From Megascapheus bottae (lineage: Eukaryota; Chordata; Mammalia; Rodentia; Geomyidae), in assembly GCA_024803745.1 (NCBI GenBank), contig JANJXV010000152.1:1167501-1231500 (forward strand): a stretch of DNA of 64,000 bases, written 5' to 3'. The notes beneath the pieces were generated by a model. That model did no database searches. It worked only from the letters and a program-made list of their open reading frames with translations, and was not told the DNA's origin. The position numbers and the translations under genes were made by a program. The first letter of the stretch is position 1, and each line of letters starts with the position of its first letter. Shown piece by piece: positions 46,587 to 59,387 of the stretch.

Positions 46587-48989
46587 CCAATAATTCTCAT
46601 TTTTGAAAAGTTTTATCAACACTGAGTTTTACATCATATTTCAAATGTCATGTTTAACAAACAAATATTCTAGAAAGAAATATCTATATGCAATCACTGG
46701 CACATAGATTTTAGAACATAACTTCAAATAAGCTGAGGGTTTGTATGTCATAGGTACATACCAATCTATATAAAATTTTATCTATAGAGTATATTGATCA
46801 TAGATTTTTATGTCAATGTAGTTATGTTTATATCCCCAAGACAATGTCCATAATTCTGAGTACCAATTATTGAGTCATCACTCTTGTACTGTTGGATCTA
46901 ATATCTACATATTAAGGAAACCAAGTGCCTTTTGTTTCTTTGGTCTTGACTTGTCTCACTCAACATGATTCTCTATACTTTCATCCATTTCCCAGCAAAT
47001 GTCATTATTTTATCTTGTCTGTTGGCTATGTAGAATTCCATGGAATATAAGTACTACATTTTGTATCCATTCATCTCTAGTGGCACATCTGGGTTGTTTC
47101 CATTGCTTAGCTATAGTGAATAGTGTAGAGATGAACATGGCTGAGCAGTGGGCCTGATCATATCCTGAGTCATGATGCTCAGGAGTGGTATGGTGGGATT
47201 GTAGGGAAGGTCTATTTTTAGTTTTTTGAGAAAGCTCCAAACTGCCTTACAGAGTAGCTGTACTAGTTGACGTTCCCACTAGCAGTGCAGTAGGCTTCTT
47301 CTTTCTCCACATTCCCACCAGCATTTGTTGCTATCGGAGTTCAGAATACTAGTTCAGAATATTGGCTATTCTAATTGGATTAAGGTGATATCTTAGGGTT
47401 CCTTTTGTTTACATTTACTTTATGACCATGGGTGATGAGCATTTTCTCACATGTTTATCTGCCATTTTAACCTCCTCTTTTGATAAATCTGTTTAGTTTC
47501 CCATTTAGTGATTATTTTGTTGAGTTTGGTGTAGGGGATTATTTTCTTGAGTTACCTATAGATATTGGATATTAAGCATTTGTCTGATGTATTATTGGTA
47601 AATATCTTTCCTCAGTTGATTATCTGTCTTTCCACTTTAGTAGCTAAACATTTGTCTGTGCAGAAACTTTTTATTTTCAGGTAGTCCCATTTTTGGAGTC
47701 TCTCTCCAATCTGTTGTGACCCTAGGACTCTGTTCAGAAAGCTTTTGCCTGTGCCTATGAATTATAGTGTCTCTCATATTCTACCATGTAGCAGTTTCAG
47801 GGTTTCAGGTCTGACATTGAATTCTTTGATTCATTTTGAGTTAATGCTTGTGCATGACCATAAGATGGGATCAATTTTTAGTTTTCTGCATAAGTCTGCA
47901 CAATTTTGCCAGCACTAATAACTGATTAGGCTCTGTTTATTTCACTGTGTATCTCTGGCTCCTTTGCTGAATATAAGTTGACAATAGGTATGTGGTTTTA
48001 TTTCTGAATCTTGTGTTCCATTGATCTTCTGGTCCATTTTATGCCAATACCATGCTGTTTTTGTTATTATGGCTCTATTTCACAGTTTCAAGTCTGGTAT
48101 TGAAATACCACCTGCATTGCTCTTTTTGCCTAGAATTGTTTTAGTTATTCTAGGACTTCTGTTGTTCCATATGAACCTTTGGATTTCCCCTCTATTTTAG
48201 TAAAGAATGTCTTTGAGATTTTCAGGGGAATTGCATTGAAATTGTCTATCAATTTTGGCAGTATGGCCATTTTCTCCCTGTTCATAAGCATTTCCTCTTA
48301 TACTCTTTAATTTCTTTTTAAAATTTCTTTCTTTGGGCTTTTGTAATTTGCATTAAATAATTCCTTTAGAGTGTGGGAGCAGAAGATGGCACTGAGACAA
48401 TAGGAAGACTGTCTAGCTCTCTCCCACAAAAAGAGAGAACCAGGGAGTCCCATGAGCCAACTACCATAAGAAATCCACAACAACAAACCCAAGAAGTAAC
48501 GGAGAAGGACTCAAAACAGAAAAGAAAGCCAGATTAAGCTTACATTTAACTTTCTCAAAGAAATAGAAACGCAAGGAACTCTCCACCACCCCTTGCCTCC
48601 AGCTCCAAGCCGGGAAAGTGGCAGCGAAGGGCACCTGGCCGGACAGCCCCGACCGCCACAGAAACCAGCATAGGACCAGGCCAGCAAGTGGAAGAAGCCA
48701 GACACAGGAACCAACGCAGACCAGAACAGCAAGCAGTGGAACCGAGACATGAACCACAGGTGGCGGCTGAGATCTGGGGGGAGTGAATGATTCTCCAACA
48801 CCATGGAGCACCCACAGCCAAACGCAGAGGAGTGAGTAGCGCAGCAGTTTGCCTAGCAGGTCCCCAAACCCACTGGGAAAGCAGAGCTGGTGGTGAGCTA
48901 TAGAACTTAACTCAGACCCTTCCACCCCACCCGAGAATGACTGGCAAGGGCAGAGGGGCAAGGAATTGAGAATCCTGTCCCTTCCCTCA

Positions 48990-49330
48990 ACAGCCCCCTC
49001 TCCCAGGCCATTGACTGGAGACTGAAAGGCAGGCAGGCACTAAAACCCAGCACCACACCAACGGAGGCAGAGGTGTCCAAGCCCCCACTCTCTCAACAGC
49101 CTCCTCCCCCAGGCCTCTGACTAGAGACTGACAGGCACACCACCAAGGGGGCGGTGCTGTCCCTGCTACCACACAACCAACAGTTTCCTCTTTCAGGACT
49201 TTTACCAGAGACTGACTGGCAGGCAGGCGCTAAGACCCACCAACCCCCCAAGGGAGCAGAGGTGTCCCAGCTCACCTGCCCGACAGGTTCCTCTCCCAGG
49301 CCACTGGGTCTAGAGAGTGGCGGGTGCAGA
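48990..49330 (+). repeat. Degenerate tandem monomers in the L1 5' UTR
   Basis: Three to four units of roughly 85-105 bp begin at about 48990, 49096, 49184 and 49281. Each carries a 'caacag..cctc.cccaggc' start, a 'gac.agagactga..ggca' core and usually an 'aaggg.gc.gaggtgtcc' end. Rodent L1 promoters are often built from tandem monomers, so this may be the promoter. Unit lengths and identity were judged by eye. Confidence 0.65.
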
Positions 49331-50087
49331 AACCCTGCCTTACAACAGTGGGTGGGGTGTGCGGGAGTCTGGGAACCAGCATCTGTCCCACTCAAATCTT
49401 GAGCCGCTCACCTTCCAGATGTGAATCCCCAGCAAGACAGCACCAAGGGGCCCCCACAGTCACAGACTCTTGGCCAAAGTAGTGGAAACACAGCAGGGAA
49501 CAGAAGGGCAGACCAGTAGCCAAGCTCATCTTCTGAGAATCAGAAAGGCGCGGCTCTGCCCATGGAGGCCACGTCCTCTGCTGGGACGTGACCTGGGAAC
49601 AGAGCAGAAACCAGCTGGTCTAGCTGAGAGCCCCTGGAAACTCCCAAACTCCAGACCCTTGGCCAGGGCCCCGCTCCTGGAAACAGCGCAGGAAAACCAA
49701 TCATCTGCCCAGCGCGCTGAGACTGAAGCACGCAGACCCATCCCATGGCCCTCTGTGAGGACACTGGTTAGGCTGAGAGCAAGTCCTGCAGAAGCACACA
49801 GCCTCAGGGAACAAGCCAAACACCTGCAAAAAACTGCAAACTCTGACCTAGCCAGCAGTGGAATCAATTTGGCTGAGAAACACAGGTATACACAGATTCC
49901 CAGAACAACCGGGCCCAATCCAAGTAAAGACCACCACCTAAGACCACAGAACAAACTACAACAACAGTTCTCGAGGCCTAGAAGAGTGCAAAGACGAATT
50001 ACAACATACATAAATAATCAAAGTCCCACGCAAAGCCCAAAAGAAAGCAAGAGCAAAGGGATGAGAGAGTTGTGACCATCCCAAGAA

Positions 50088-50426
50088 ATGACACCTGAAG
50101 AGACACAAAATATGACTCAAATCAAGGAGATGATTTTGGAAATGAAGTCTGAATTCCAAAAACAAAAGAAAGAAATTTCCAAGGAACTCTTTGAATTCAA
50201 AAGAGAAGTGGAAGAAAAGTTCAATACCTTCTCATCAGACTTAATCAGCTCAGTGTGTACACTTCAAGCAAAAATGGAGGCATTAAGCAGCAGATTGACT
50301 GAGATAGATAATAGAACATCAGGAACGGAAGATAAAACACAAGAGCTGGAACAGAGAATCACCACCTTGGAAAAATCAGTCAGAAACCACCAGAGAGAAT
50401 TCCAGGACCTGGCAGATGAAGTCTAA
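50088..50426 (+). pseudogene. LINE-1 ORF1 N-terminal half (coiled coil)
   Basis: ORF1 protein is the trimeric RNA-binding chaperone of L1. This frame gives MTPEETQNMTQIKEMILEM, then a heptad-rich coiled coil (KKEISKELFEFKREVEEKF, LQAKMEALSSRLTEI, LEQRITTLEKSV), and stops at TAA 50424-50426. Decayed C-terminal domain follows at about 50470-50760 (ADNFPNLKRENTH, RHIVIKTLDPNT-like, ADLSTHTLNARKAW). Most of the RRM-like middle domain is missing, implying an internal deletion near 50430-50470. Confidence 0.85.
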
Positions 50427-51004
50427 TCTTCATAAAATACGGATTGATGAGGGTGCAGAATTTCAGGACAAAGGAATGCCACTGTTACCAAAATAATAGC
50501 AGACAACTTCCCCAACCTCAAAAGGGAAAATACTCATATTATTGAAGGTTTCAGAACTGCAATCAGGCAAGACCTTAGAAGGAACTCATAAAGACATATC
50601 GTAATAAAGACACTAGACCCGAATACTAAGGAACTGATCTTAAATGCTGCAAAAACAAAGAAAGAGCTATACCACAATGGAATTACAGCAGATCTCTCCA
50701 CGCACACCCTAAATGCAAGAAAAGCTTGGGAAAAACATCACTGATGTCCTGAAGACCAACAATTGCAAACCCAGATTGATATATCCAGCAAAATTAGCAA
50801 TTACATTTGAGGGAGAAACAAGAATATTTCACTCCAAAAGAAGCTTTATGAATACATGCACACTAAACCAGCGTTAGAAAATATATTAATTAATCGAGAA
50901 CAAATTGTAGAACATTAAGAACCCATCAAGAAGCAAATATCTATAATTCACTAAACACAAAAGTGGGGAAAAAAGAGAAAGAAACTAAGAAGTAAAAATA
51001 AATA

Positions 51005-54000
51005 ATGAATATGGACAGTGAACACTTCTCCATAATTTCTCTAAATGTGAATGGGCTGAACATTCCAATAAAATGACACAGAGCAGCAGACTGGATTAAG
51101 AAACAGCACCCATCCATATGTTGCCTCCAAGAGAATCACCTCAATGCCAAAGACAGAAACAAATTCAAAGAGAAAGGATGGAAACAAATTTTCGACTCCA
51201 ATGCACCATGCAAAAAAGGTGGAGTAGCCATCCTAAACTCTGACAAAATAAACTTCTCAGTAAAATTAGTACATAGCGATAGAGACAGCCATTACATATT
51301 AGTAAAGGGTACAATCCATGCCCATAATATTACAGTTAGAAACATTTACTCCCCCAACATGGGAACACACAAATTCGTCAAACAAACTCTGTTAGAATTA
51401 CAGAACAAGATGGACTCCAACATAATCATAGTGGGTGACCTCAATACACCACTCTCAACAAATGAAAGGTCAACTCAACAAAAATTAAGCAAAGACACCA
51501 TCGAATTAAATGACACCATACACAGCTTGGCTTAACAGATATAAATAGAGTCTTCCACCCAACGGTAAAACTGTTTACATTTTTCTCACCAGTACATGGA
51601 ACACATTCCAAAATAGATCCTATAACAGTTCATACAGAAAACTTAAGCAGATACAAGAGGACTGATGTAGTCCCATGCACTCTATCAGACCACAGTGGAG
51701 TCAGACTAACTCTGAAAAATGCAGTCAAAGTCAAAAAACATTCAATCACTTCGAAACTAAACAACACACTTCTGAATAGCTCCTGGGTAACAGATCAGAT
51801 CAGAAATGAAATTAAGAACTTCCTTGAATGTAATGACAATCAAGAGACATCACAAAGGTACTTATGAGACACAGCAAAGGCAGTTCTAAGAGCAAATTTG
51901 TCTCTTTAGGAGCGCATATTAAAAAGACAGAGGAAGAGCATGTAAATAACATAAAAAAATGAAACACCTAGAAGAACAAGAAAAAGTTAATTCTAAAACA
52001 ACTAGAAAGACAGAAAAAACAAAAATAAAATCAGAAATATCAGACACTGAAATAAGATCTACTGTACAAAAATAGATAAATCAAAAAGTTAGTTCTTTGA
52101 AAGAGTCAACAAAATAGACAGACCCCTAGCAAGATTAATCAAAAAAGGAGAGAAGTCTCAAATAAACAAGATTAGAGACCCCACGGGAACAATCACAACG
52201 AATTCCCAATAAATTCAGCCCATAATTAATACCTACTACCAGGGTCTATATACAAAGAAACAAGAAAATCTAGTAGAAATGGATGATTTCTTAAATAAAT
52301 ATAGGCTACCCACATTGAACAACGATGAGGTAAACAAACTGAATAAACCAATCTCTTACAACGAAATTGTGGAAGCAATCAGAGAAATGCCAACCAAAAA
52401 GAGCCCAGGTCCAGATGGACTCACTGTGGAATTCTACAGGACATTTAAAGATGAAATAACACCTATTCACTTGAAACGCTTCTGAGAAATAGAACCAGAA
52501 GGATCACTACCAAACTCATTTTATGAAGCTAATATTACTCTCATCCCCAAACCAGGGAAAGACCCAACAAAAAAACCACTACAGACCTATCTCTCTAATG
52601 AATACAGACACAAAACTCCTCAATAAAATATTAGCCAACAGAATCCAGAAACAAAGTAAAAAATCATGAACTATGATCAAGTAGGCTTCATCCCACAGAT
52701 GCAAGGCTGATTTAACATTTGCAAATCAGTCAACGTAATACATCACATCGACAGAGCTAAGGATAATGACCACATGATAATTTCTCTGGACTCGGAGAAG
52801 ACATTTGACAAAATACAACAACCATTCATGTTTAAAGCACTAGAAAAAATAAGAATAAGAGGTACATTCCTCAAAATAGTTAAAGCCATATATGAAAACA
52901 CTACAGCCAGTATTATACTAAATGGTGAAAGACTGGAACCATTGACCTTAAAATCAGGAACTAGACAGGGATGCCCACTCTCTCCACTTCTCTTTAATAT
53001 AGTGCTGGAAACCTTAGCCAGAGCAATAAGGCAAGAAAAGGACATCAAAGGGATTCACATAGGGAAAGAAGGAATTAAACTCTCCCTATTCGCAGATTAC
53101 ATGATCCTCTACTTGAGTGACCCAACAAACACCACTCCAAAACTTCTAGAATTAATAAACTATTTTAGCAAATTGGCAGGATACAAAATTGACCTTCAGA
53201 TGTCAGTAGCCTTCTTGTACACCAACAATACACAAACAGAAGGCCAAATCAAGAAAATGATCCCATTCCCAAAAGCCCCCAAAAGAATAAAATACTTAGG
53301 AATACACTTAACCAAAGATGTAAAGGAATTATTCAATGAAAACTATTTAAGCCTAATAAAAGAAATTAAAGAGGACACTAGGAAATGGAAAGACATCCCA
53401 TGCTCATGGCTAGGGAGAAGCAACATAGTGAAAATGGCTATACTGCCAAAATTGATAAACAAAATCAGTGCAATCCCCATCAAAGTCCCAAAGACATTCT
53501 TTACGGAAATAGAAGATACAATCCAAAGATTAATATGGAACAAGAAAAGACCTAGAATAGACAAAACAATTCTAGGCAAAAAGAGCAATGCTGGTGGTAT
53601 TACAATACCAGACTTCAAAGTCTACTATAGAGCCATAATAACAAAAAAACATTTGGTCTTTGCTCAAAAAGAGACCAGAAGATCAGTGGAATAAAATAGA
53701 AGACCCAGAAATAGAACCACATACTTATAGGCAACTTGTATTTGACAAAGGATCCAAAGATATATACTGGAACAAACACAGTCTATTCAATTATTGGTGC
53801 TGGCAAAACTGGGCAGCCACATGCAGAAAACTAAAAATTTGACCCTAGCCTTTCGCCATGCACAAACATTAACTCAAAGTGTATCAAAGACCTCAATGTC
53901 AGACCAGAAACCATGAAACTGCTAGATGATAAAGTAGGAGAGACACTGGAACTCATAGGTACAGGCAAAAGATTCTTGAACAGAATCCCAGGGTCACAAC

Positions 54001-54358
54001 GGATTGGAGAGAGACTCGATAAATGGACTACCTAAAAATAAAAAGTTTCTGTACAGATAAAAACATAATCGCAGAAGTAGAGAGACAGCCAACCAATTGG
54101 TTAAAGATATTCACCAACAATACATTTGACAAATGCTTCATATCCAGTATCTACAGGGAACTCAAGAAACTAATCCCCCCCAAACCCAATAAAACATTCA
54201 TTAAATGGGCTAGGGAACTAAAGAGAGACTTATCAGAAGAAGAGATTAAAATGGCAGAAAAACATATGAGAAAATGTTTATCATCTATGGTCATAAAGGA
54301 AATGCAAATAAAAACTCTAAGATATCACCTTCCTCCAACAAGAATGGCCAATATTTGA
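51005..54358 (+). pseudogene. LINE-1 ORF2 (endonuclease-RT), disrupted
   Basis: It starts MNMDSEHFSIISLNVNGLN. The endonuclease is readable, with an in-frame TGA at 51074-51076. RT blocks: SPGPDGLTVEFYRTF near 52400-52440, then 52774-53694 with [26 protein letters not shown] and the palm motif. The usual FADD catalytic motif reads FADY (TAC at 53098-53100), so one of the metal-binding aspartates is lost. The C-terminal region (53660-54528, several frames) includes [18 protein letters not shown]. Confidence 0.92.
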
Positions 54359-55310
54359 ACTCAGACAATGACAGTTGCTGGCAGGATTATGGAGAAAAAG
54401 GAACCCTACCACACTACTGGTGGGAATGTAGACTAGTTCAGCCACTCTGGAAAGCAGTGTGGAGGTTTCTTAAAGAAAATAGACCTTCCCTCCGTTCCCG
54501 CCATACCACTTCTGGGCATCTATCCTGAACATCATGACCCAAGATATTATAAGGACACCTGCTCAGCTATGTTCATCTCTGCACTATTCAAAATAGCCAA
54601 GTGATGGAAACAATCCAGACGCCCTACAGCAGATGAATGGATACAGAAAATGTGGTATATATACAGAATGGAATTCTTCATAGCCAACAGGCAAGATGAA
54701 ATAATGGCATTCACAGGGAAGTGGATGAATCTAGAGCAAATCATGTTGAGTGAGCCAACTCAAGACCTAAGGAACAAAAGGCGCATGGTATCCTTAATAT
54801 GTGGCTATTAAATCCAAAGAGTACAAGAGCGATGATTCAATAATTGCATACCCAAAGCTATGGACATGGTAATGGAATATAAACATAACTATAGAGACAT
54901 AAAAACCTATGATTCTATAGACATAATGTTTTATTTCATAAATTAAAATGCTTCTATGACATACAAACCCTTAGCCTAATTTTGATTAAGTTCTAAATAC
55001 TAAGTCCCACTGATTGTAAATAGAGATTCCCTCCTTGAACACTTGTTTGTTAAACTTGTCATTTAAAATATGATGTAAAAATCAACATTAACAAATTCTT
55101 TAATAAAAATAATTCCTTTACATCTTTAGTTAATTCCTGAATATTTTATTCGTTTGAGGGCTCTAGCAAACGGGATTATTTTCTTGATTGCTCCTTCTAT
55201 TTGTGTATTGCTGGCATACACAACAGAAGCTACTGCCTTTTGCAGGTTGATTTTATATCATGCCACTTCACTAAAGTGGTTTGCTAATTCTGGGAGTTTC
55301 CAATAATTCT

Positions 55311-57340
55311 TTATATGAACTCAAAGCCTACCTATCATGTCTTATTTACTTTCTTCACAGTTGTCTGCTAGTCAATGTTCCTTCTGCCCACTACATTACT
55401 TATACATCCTGTGTGTTCTGTTTACTTATGTTTGTAATTGTCATCTTTGTAGAGTACACCAGGACACTGGTCCCTGAAATCTGTAGCCAAGAAGATAGAC
55501 TAGGAGTCCAGAAGGCTTCATACCCCTACACTAAACTTCCATACCCCTGTATCCAGTTACCTGCCTTACCTCATTCTCAATATCCCAAGCTATGCTTATG
55601 TTTTCTACAAAAACAGATTCTTCTAACCCTGGAGTCAATGTGTGAGATACTGCGGATCCCTCCCCCACCAACAATGATGGCAAAATATCTAAGTGTTAGT
55701 TGAACACCCATAAGGACATCAATAACTCCCTACATAGAGGGATGAAACCATTTAAAACCCTGATATCCAGATATTCACTCCCCTTTTTGTGGATTCTCTC
55801 CCATGTCTTATTCAGCACTGTCCTCTTTAGAATTAAGCTAAACCATGGGGTCAGTTATGACCCTCTCCCTTACTGCTTGCACACCAATGAGGCAGAATCT
55901 GCCACATCAGGACTGGTAAGTATGTCTTATGTTTACCCACCTCTCTCCATATGGAATAAGTATATCTAACCAGTGATAATTTTACTGGATAAATAGAAGA
56001 ATTTCTTGCCACCTCTGAAAAGGCATCCAAAATAATCACAGTCCTATTATAATCTATCATTCCCTAACTCAGGGCCACTCATTTCCATGACCAGGGCCTG
56101 AGTCAGTCTTCACTTCTCAAATCACCCAGCAGGTGGCTGATGTCTTAGGGAATGCCAGGCATAATGAAGCTCACATGTGGTACTTGTCAGGAGATAGAAA
56201 ACTCCCATTCTCACATAAAAGAGAACTACTGAGCTCTGTTTGGAACCCCATGAAGAAGAAAACTCCCATCCTCACACAGAAGACGGCTTACCAAGTTGTG
56301 TTTGGAATCCCAAACACATTCTCTTTTCACTATACTCAAAAGAACCCTTCTTTCTCTTTTCACTTTTATACATATGCCTGCCCACAAATAAATCCTCTAG
56401 GATCCTACTCCTCTGAGCTCCCACTTCCTGTTATAGAAGTCACTCACAAGGTTCTCAGGAGATATTCAGAATGAGCGTCTTCTCCTCAAACATTTGTTTT
56501 ATAGTCTCATTATTGCCTCCTCCTAAAGGACCTCCCAGGACATCAAAAATCTAGCCTCTTTGAGATGAGTTCTTTTCAAACCAGTTTAACTACCACTATA
56601 GTCACAAAACTGCTTAGTGTTGCTTCTTGGATTTCCTCTCAAGGTTTCTGTCTCCTTCACCCACAGCATGATACCTACCCACTGCCCCAAAGCCAACTGA
56701 TTTAGGACCTCTCAGCTTTCAGGAGACCTTTGCCTGATCGAGTTAGCTCTCCACTAAAACATACACACTGTTTATCTTCAGTCATACTTAGTTGCCTTTA
56801 AAGTGACAACCTAAAAAGTAGATAACTTTAATAGGCTGTTTTTCCTCAACTGTGTGACAGACTTGGTATGGCCAGCAGTATATTTTTAGAAGTTTACAAC
56901 AATTGCACTCATTTAAAGCAACTTATGCTGCCAGCTTCTTAAACCTCAGGAAATTGGAAGTCTTTGCATCACTAGTTACAGGTAGATTTGCCTATTTTCA
57001 TGAGCCCCAGTGGGCTGCTCAACTCAAAAGACTGTTTACAGATAAGCTGGGGGAGTGATTCCATAACCACACCTCTCAGGCCTAGAGAACACTTCTAAAA
57101 AGTAGATGGAGAGCATGTTCTTCTGCAGAATCTAGACTCTGAAAGTGGACATGAACATGAATGGACGATGAGGATAATCAGCAGGAGTTAGAAGAAATTA
57201 CAGGGTGAAGGGGAGAAGATTACAGAATTTGTGCATTAAGTGGAAAAAGGTCATAAAGTAATTGTACCCAGAAATTAGGATTAGGAATTAGAAATAGAAT
57301 CAAAGCATTTTAAGTGTTAAATGTATAAAAATACCACAGT
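55311..57340. other. Anonymous sequence right of the nested LINE-1s
   Basis: No gene is recognised. The longest open frame (55281-55703, 140 codons) resembles nothing known to me and begins inside L1 sequence. A short imperfect tandem duplication lies at about 56199-56313. Confidence 0.5.
56199..56313 (+). repeat. Imperfect 55-58 bp tandem duplication
   Basis: Both units start 'gaaaactcccat.ctcacac', pass 'gaga.c..ct...' and end 'tgtttggaa.ccca'. Units are at about 56199-56253 and 56258-56313. Confidence 0.6.
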
Positions 57341-57530
57341 GTAGGCTGGAAGTTGTGCCTAGTGGTAGAATGCTGGCCTAGCATTCACGAAGACCCAGGT
57401 ACAAATCCACCTGTCAACATACAGCTGAAAGTGGTGTGGCGGTTCAAGTGGTAGAGCTCTAGTCTTGAGAAAGTTCAAGGACAGTGCTCAGGCCCTGAGC
57501 TTAAGCCCCAGCATTGTCAAAAAACAAATC
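57341..57530 (+). repeat. ID-like dimeric SINE
   Basis: 'ctggaagttgtgcctagtgg' head and 'ggttcaagtggtagagctct' arm, ending 'cttaagccccagcattgtc'. An A-rich tail follows. Confidence 0.88.
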
Positions 57531-57609
57531 CCTCAAAACAGGAAACAAAGCCAAAGTGAAATCCTTCTCTTTGAATATTATACACTGATATTTTCTCTCG
57601 AGAATTTAG

Positions 57610-57815
57610 AGGCTGGGTGTGTGGCTTAAGGGTAGAGTACTGTAGAATGCTTGCCTAGAATGCACGTCCTGGGCTGTATTTCACAATACCACAAAGACAG
57701 AAAAAGCTGGAACTGGAGCAGCAACTCAAGTGGTAGAGAACAAGCCTTGATCACAGAGAGGCTCAGAAATAGCCCAGGCCTTGAGTTCAAGCTTCACATA
57801 TGGCAGAAAAAAATT
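57610..57815 (+). repeat. ID-like dimeric SINE
   Basis: 'ggctgggtgtgtggcttaag' head, 'agcaactcaagtggtagaga' arm, 'aggccttgagttcaagcttc' end, then an A-rich tail. Confidence 0.87.
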
Positions 57816-58504
57816 AATACAGAGGTTAAGGCTTCTATGTAGATTCATACAGAGCATGCATTTTCTACCAGTCCATAAATGAGGGCACACAGGAAACCAA
57901 GTAGGAGAGACCAGCTGTTTTGTAGTTTTGCCCTTGTAAAAGGGCAACCACAGGCCCCAGATTCACAGCTGAGTACTTTGAACCTAATGTTGCTCTAGGT
58001 AAGTAACTCCAAAGCCTACCCTTTGTTTCAAATTATAATGAATTGATTTTCCATCCAATTTGGGCTCAAGTGAGAACAAGCAAGCAAATGTACAAAAAAA
58101 ACAACAAAAGTTTTTGTATGTTACTCTGGTAAGGGAACACTTCATACCACACATCAGGCATCCCCAGAGCAACAGACCGAGACTGCAGAGGCAGCCCACA
58201 TCAGACCTTCTGAAGGAGATAGTTATTGGGTGTGATTTACACCTGAAATCATTTACAAGGAATAAGAATGGACTAGGAAGGAGAGGAGTGCTGTATTTCT
58301 GACAGCTTATGAGAAGACAGGGCAACTAGTCTTCACACTACTCCAGCATTCCTTCCAGAAGGGCCTGTCAACAGAAGCCTGGAGTTCCCCACAAGGAGCA
58401 GCACCCACACCTTGCTACCTATTGCTCTTGCTAGCATCAGAAACAGGATGCTCCATGGGTGGGAGGAGGAGTGTCCCTTCATAGAGAGGACAGGGGAAAC
58501 ACTT
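57816..58504. other. Anonymous sequence
   Basis: Nothing recognised. Confidence 0.5.
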
Positions 58505-59069
58505 TTTTCAGTATTGCATATTTTTATTGTAATGTATAGAGGAATTACAGTTACTTTTGCCACGTGCTAGGTGCATTACTTCTCACACATTGATACCACT
58601 TCTCATGTTTCTGTCCCCATTTCCCTCCTCCAACCCCTCCCAATCATCTTGTTTCTCCCCTTCCCTTTCCTATATCAAATAAACAAATAAACATATATAC
58701 AATATACCAAGTATCAATGTCAGATACAGTAACAATAAGAGATAAACCAAAGGGCAACTAAACAGAAGAGAAATAACATAGTTCATTAAGAACAACAATC
58801 ACACTAGATAAAGCTCTTGTTTCTATATCCTAGAGATAGTTTCATTTAGTCTCATCCTATATGACCTTACGTATCTAGGTTTTGAGCTATAATAATTCTC
58901 TGATAGGAGAGTCTTAGATGTGTACTAATTATTACAAATGAGGGAAACCATTGAGCCTATGTTACATTGGGGTTGGCTTACTTCACTTAATATGACTTTT
59001 TTCCAATTCTTTGCATTTCCTTACAAGTGGGGAGATGTCATTCTTTCCGAGGGCAGCATAGAATTCCCT
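58505..59069 (-). mobile_element. LINE-1 3' end, minus strand
   Basis: Reverse-oriented 3' UTR with C-rich tract (58617-58670), then the last ORF2 codons around 58935-59065. It stops abruptly at 59069. Confidence 0.9.
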
Positions 59070-59150
59070 TGCAGAACAGTAGTCTTGAACAAAGAGCTTA
59101 GGGACCGTGTCCAGGCCCTGAGTTCAAGTCTCAGAACTGGTACACAAGTC
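59070..59150 (+). repeat. ID-like SINE right-arm fragment
   Basis: 'cttgaacaaagagcttaggg' and 'ccaggccctgagttcaagtc' match the SINE arm only. It abuts the L1 3' end. Confidence 0.75.
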
Positions 59151-59209
59151 ATAAAAGTCTTCCAGAAGGAAAACCTAAGTGACAGATATAATTAATGAAG
59201 ATGTTTATT

Positions 59210-59335
59210 TTTTGTCTTGTTTTAATCTTGTTTTGTGTTCATTTAGAGACAAAAACCTCACTGTGTTCTCCATTCTAGCTTCAAATTCAGGATCCAACCC
59301 TCAGCCTCCTAGGAAATGTGGCTACACGTCAAGTT
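59210..59335 (-). repeat. B1-like SINE fragment
   Basis: 'aggatccaaccctcagcctc' and 'ctaggaaatgtggctac' resemble a decayed reverse B1-type element. Confidence 0.5.
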
Positions 59336-59387
59336 TAAGATTTCCATTTTATTTTACTTATTTGTTTGCTTGTTTGGGGAAACACTT

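Larger units (their letters stand above)
48369..55106 (+). mobile_element. Near-full-length LINE-1, plus strand, nested
   Basis: It contains a GC-rich 5' UTR (48369-50087), ORF1 (from 50088), ORF2 (from 51005) and a 3' UTR to 55106. The 14-bp duplication aaataattccttta lies at 48355-48368 and 55107-55120. About 6.74 kb is the normal size for a complete mammalian L1. Stops and frameshifts in both ORFs make it non-autonomous. Confidence 0.94.
46598..55299 (-). mobile_element. LINE-1, minus strand, 5'-truncated, split by a second LINE-1
   Basis: The 3' UTR starts at 46598 and ORF2 C-terminal sequence runs to 48368. The same ORF2 sequence resumes at 55107 and ends at 55299 (RT thumb region, minus strand). 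The 11-bp duplication ccaataattct at 46587-46597 and 55300-55310 brackets the whole structure, so about 2 kb of this L1 surrounds a 6.7-kb later insert. Confidence 0.92.

Noticed and set aside
46598..48354. Possible 3' part of the provirus or another ERV
   Set aside because: Translation shows L1 ORF2 C-terminal text, and the flanking duplication is an L1-type 11-bp one.
48461..48961. 166-codon minus-strand open frame as a host gene
   Set aside because: It lies in the GC-rich L1 5' UTR and shows no known domain. It is kept only as a low-weight antisense ORF lead.
55281..55703. 140-codon plus-strand frame
   Set aside because: It begins in reverse L1 sequence and crosses the L1 boundary; no domain, splice context or codon signature supports it.
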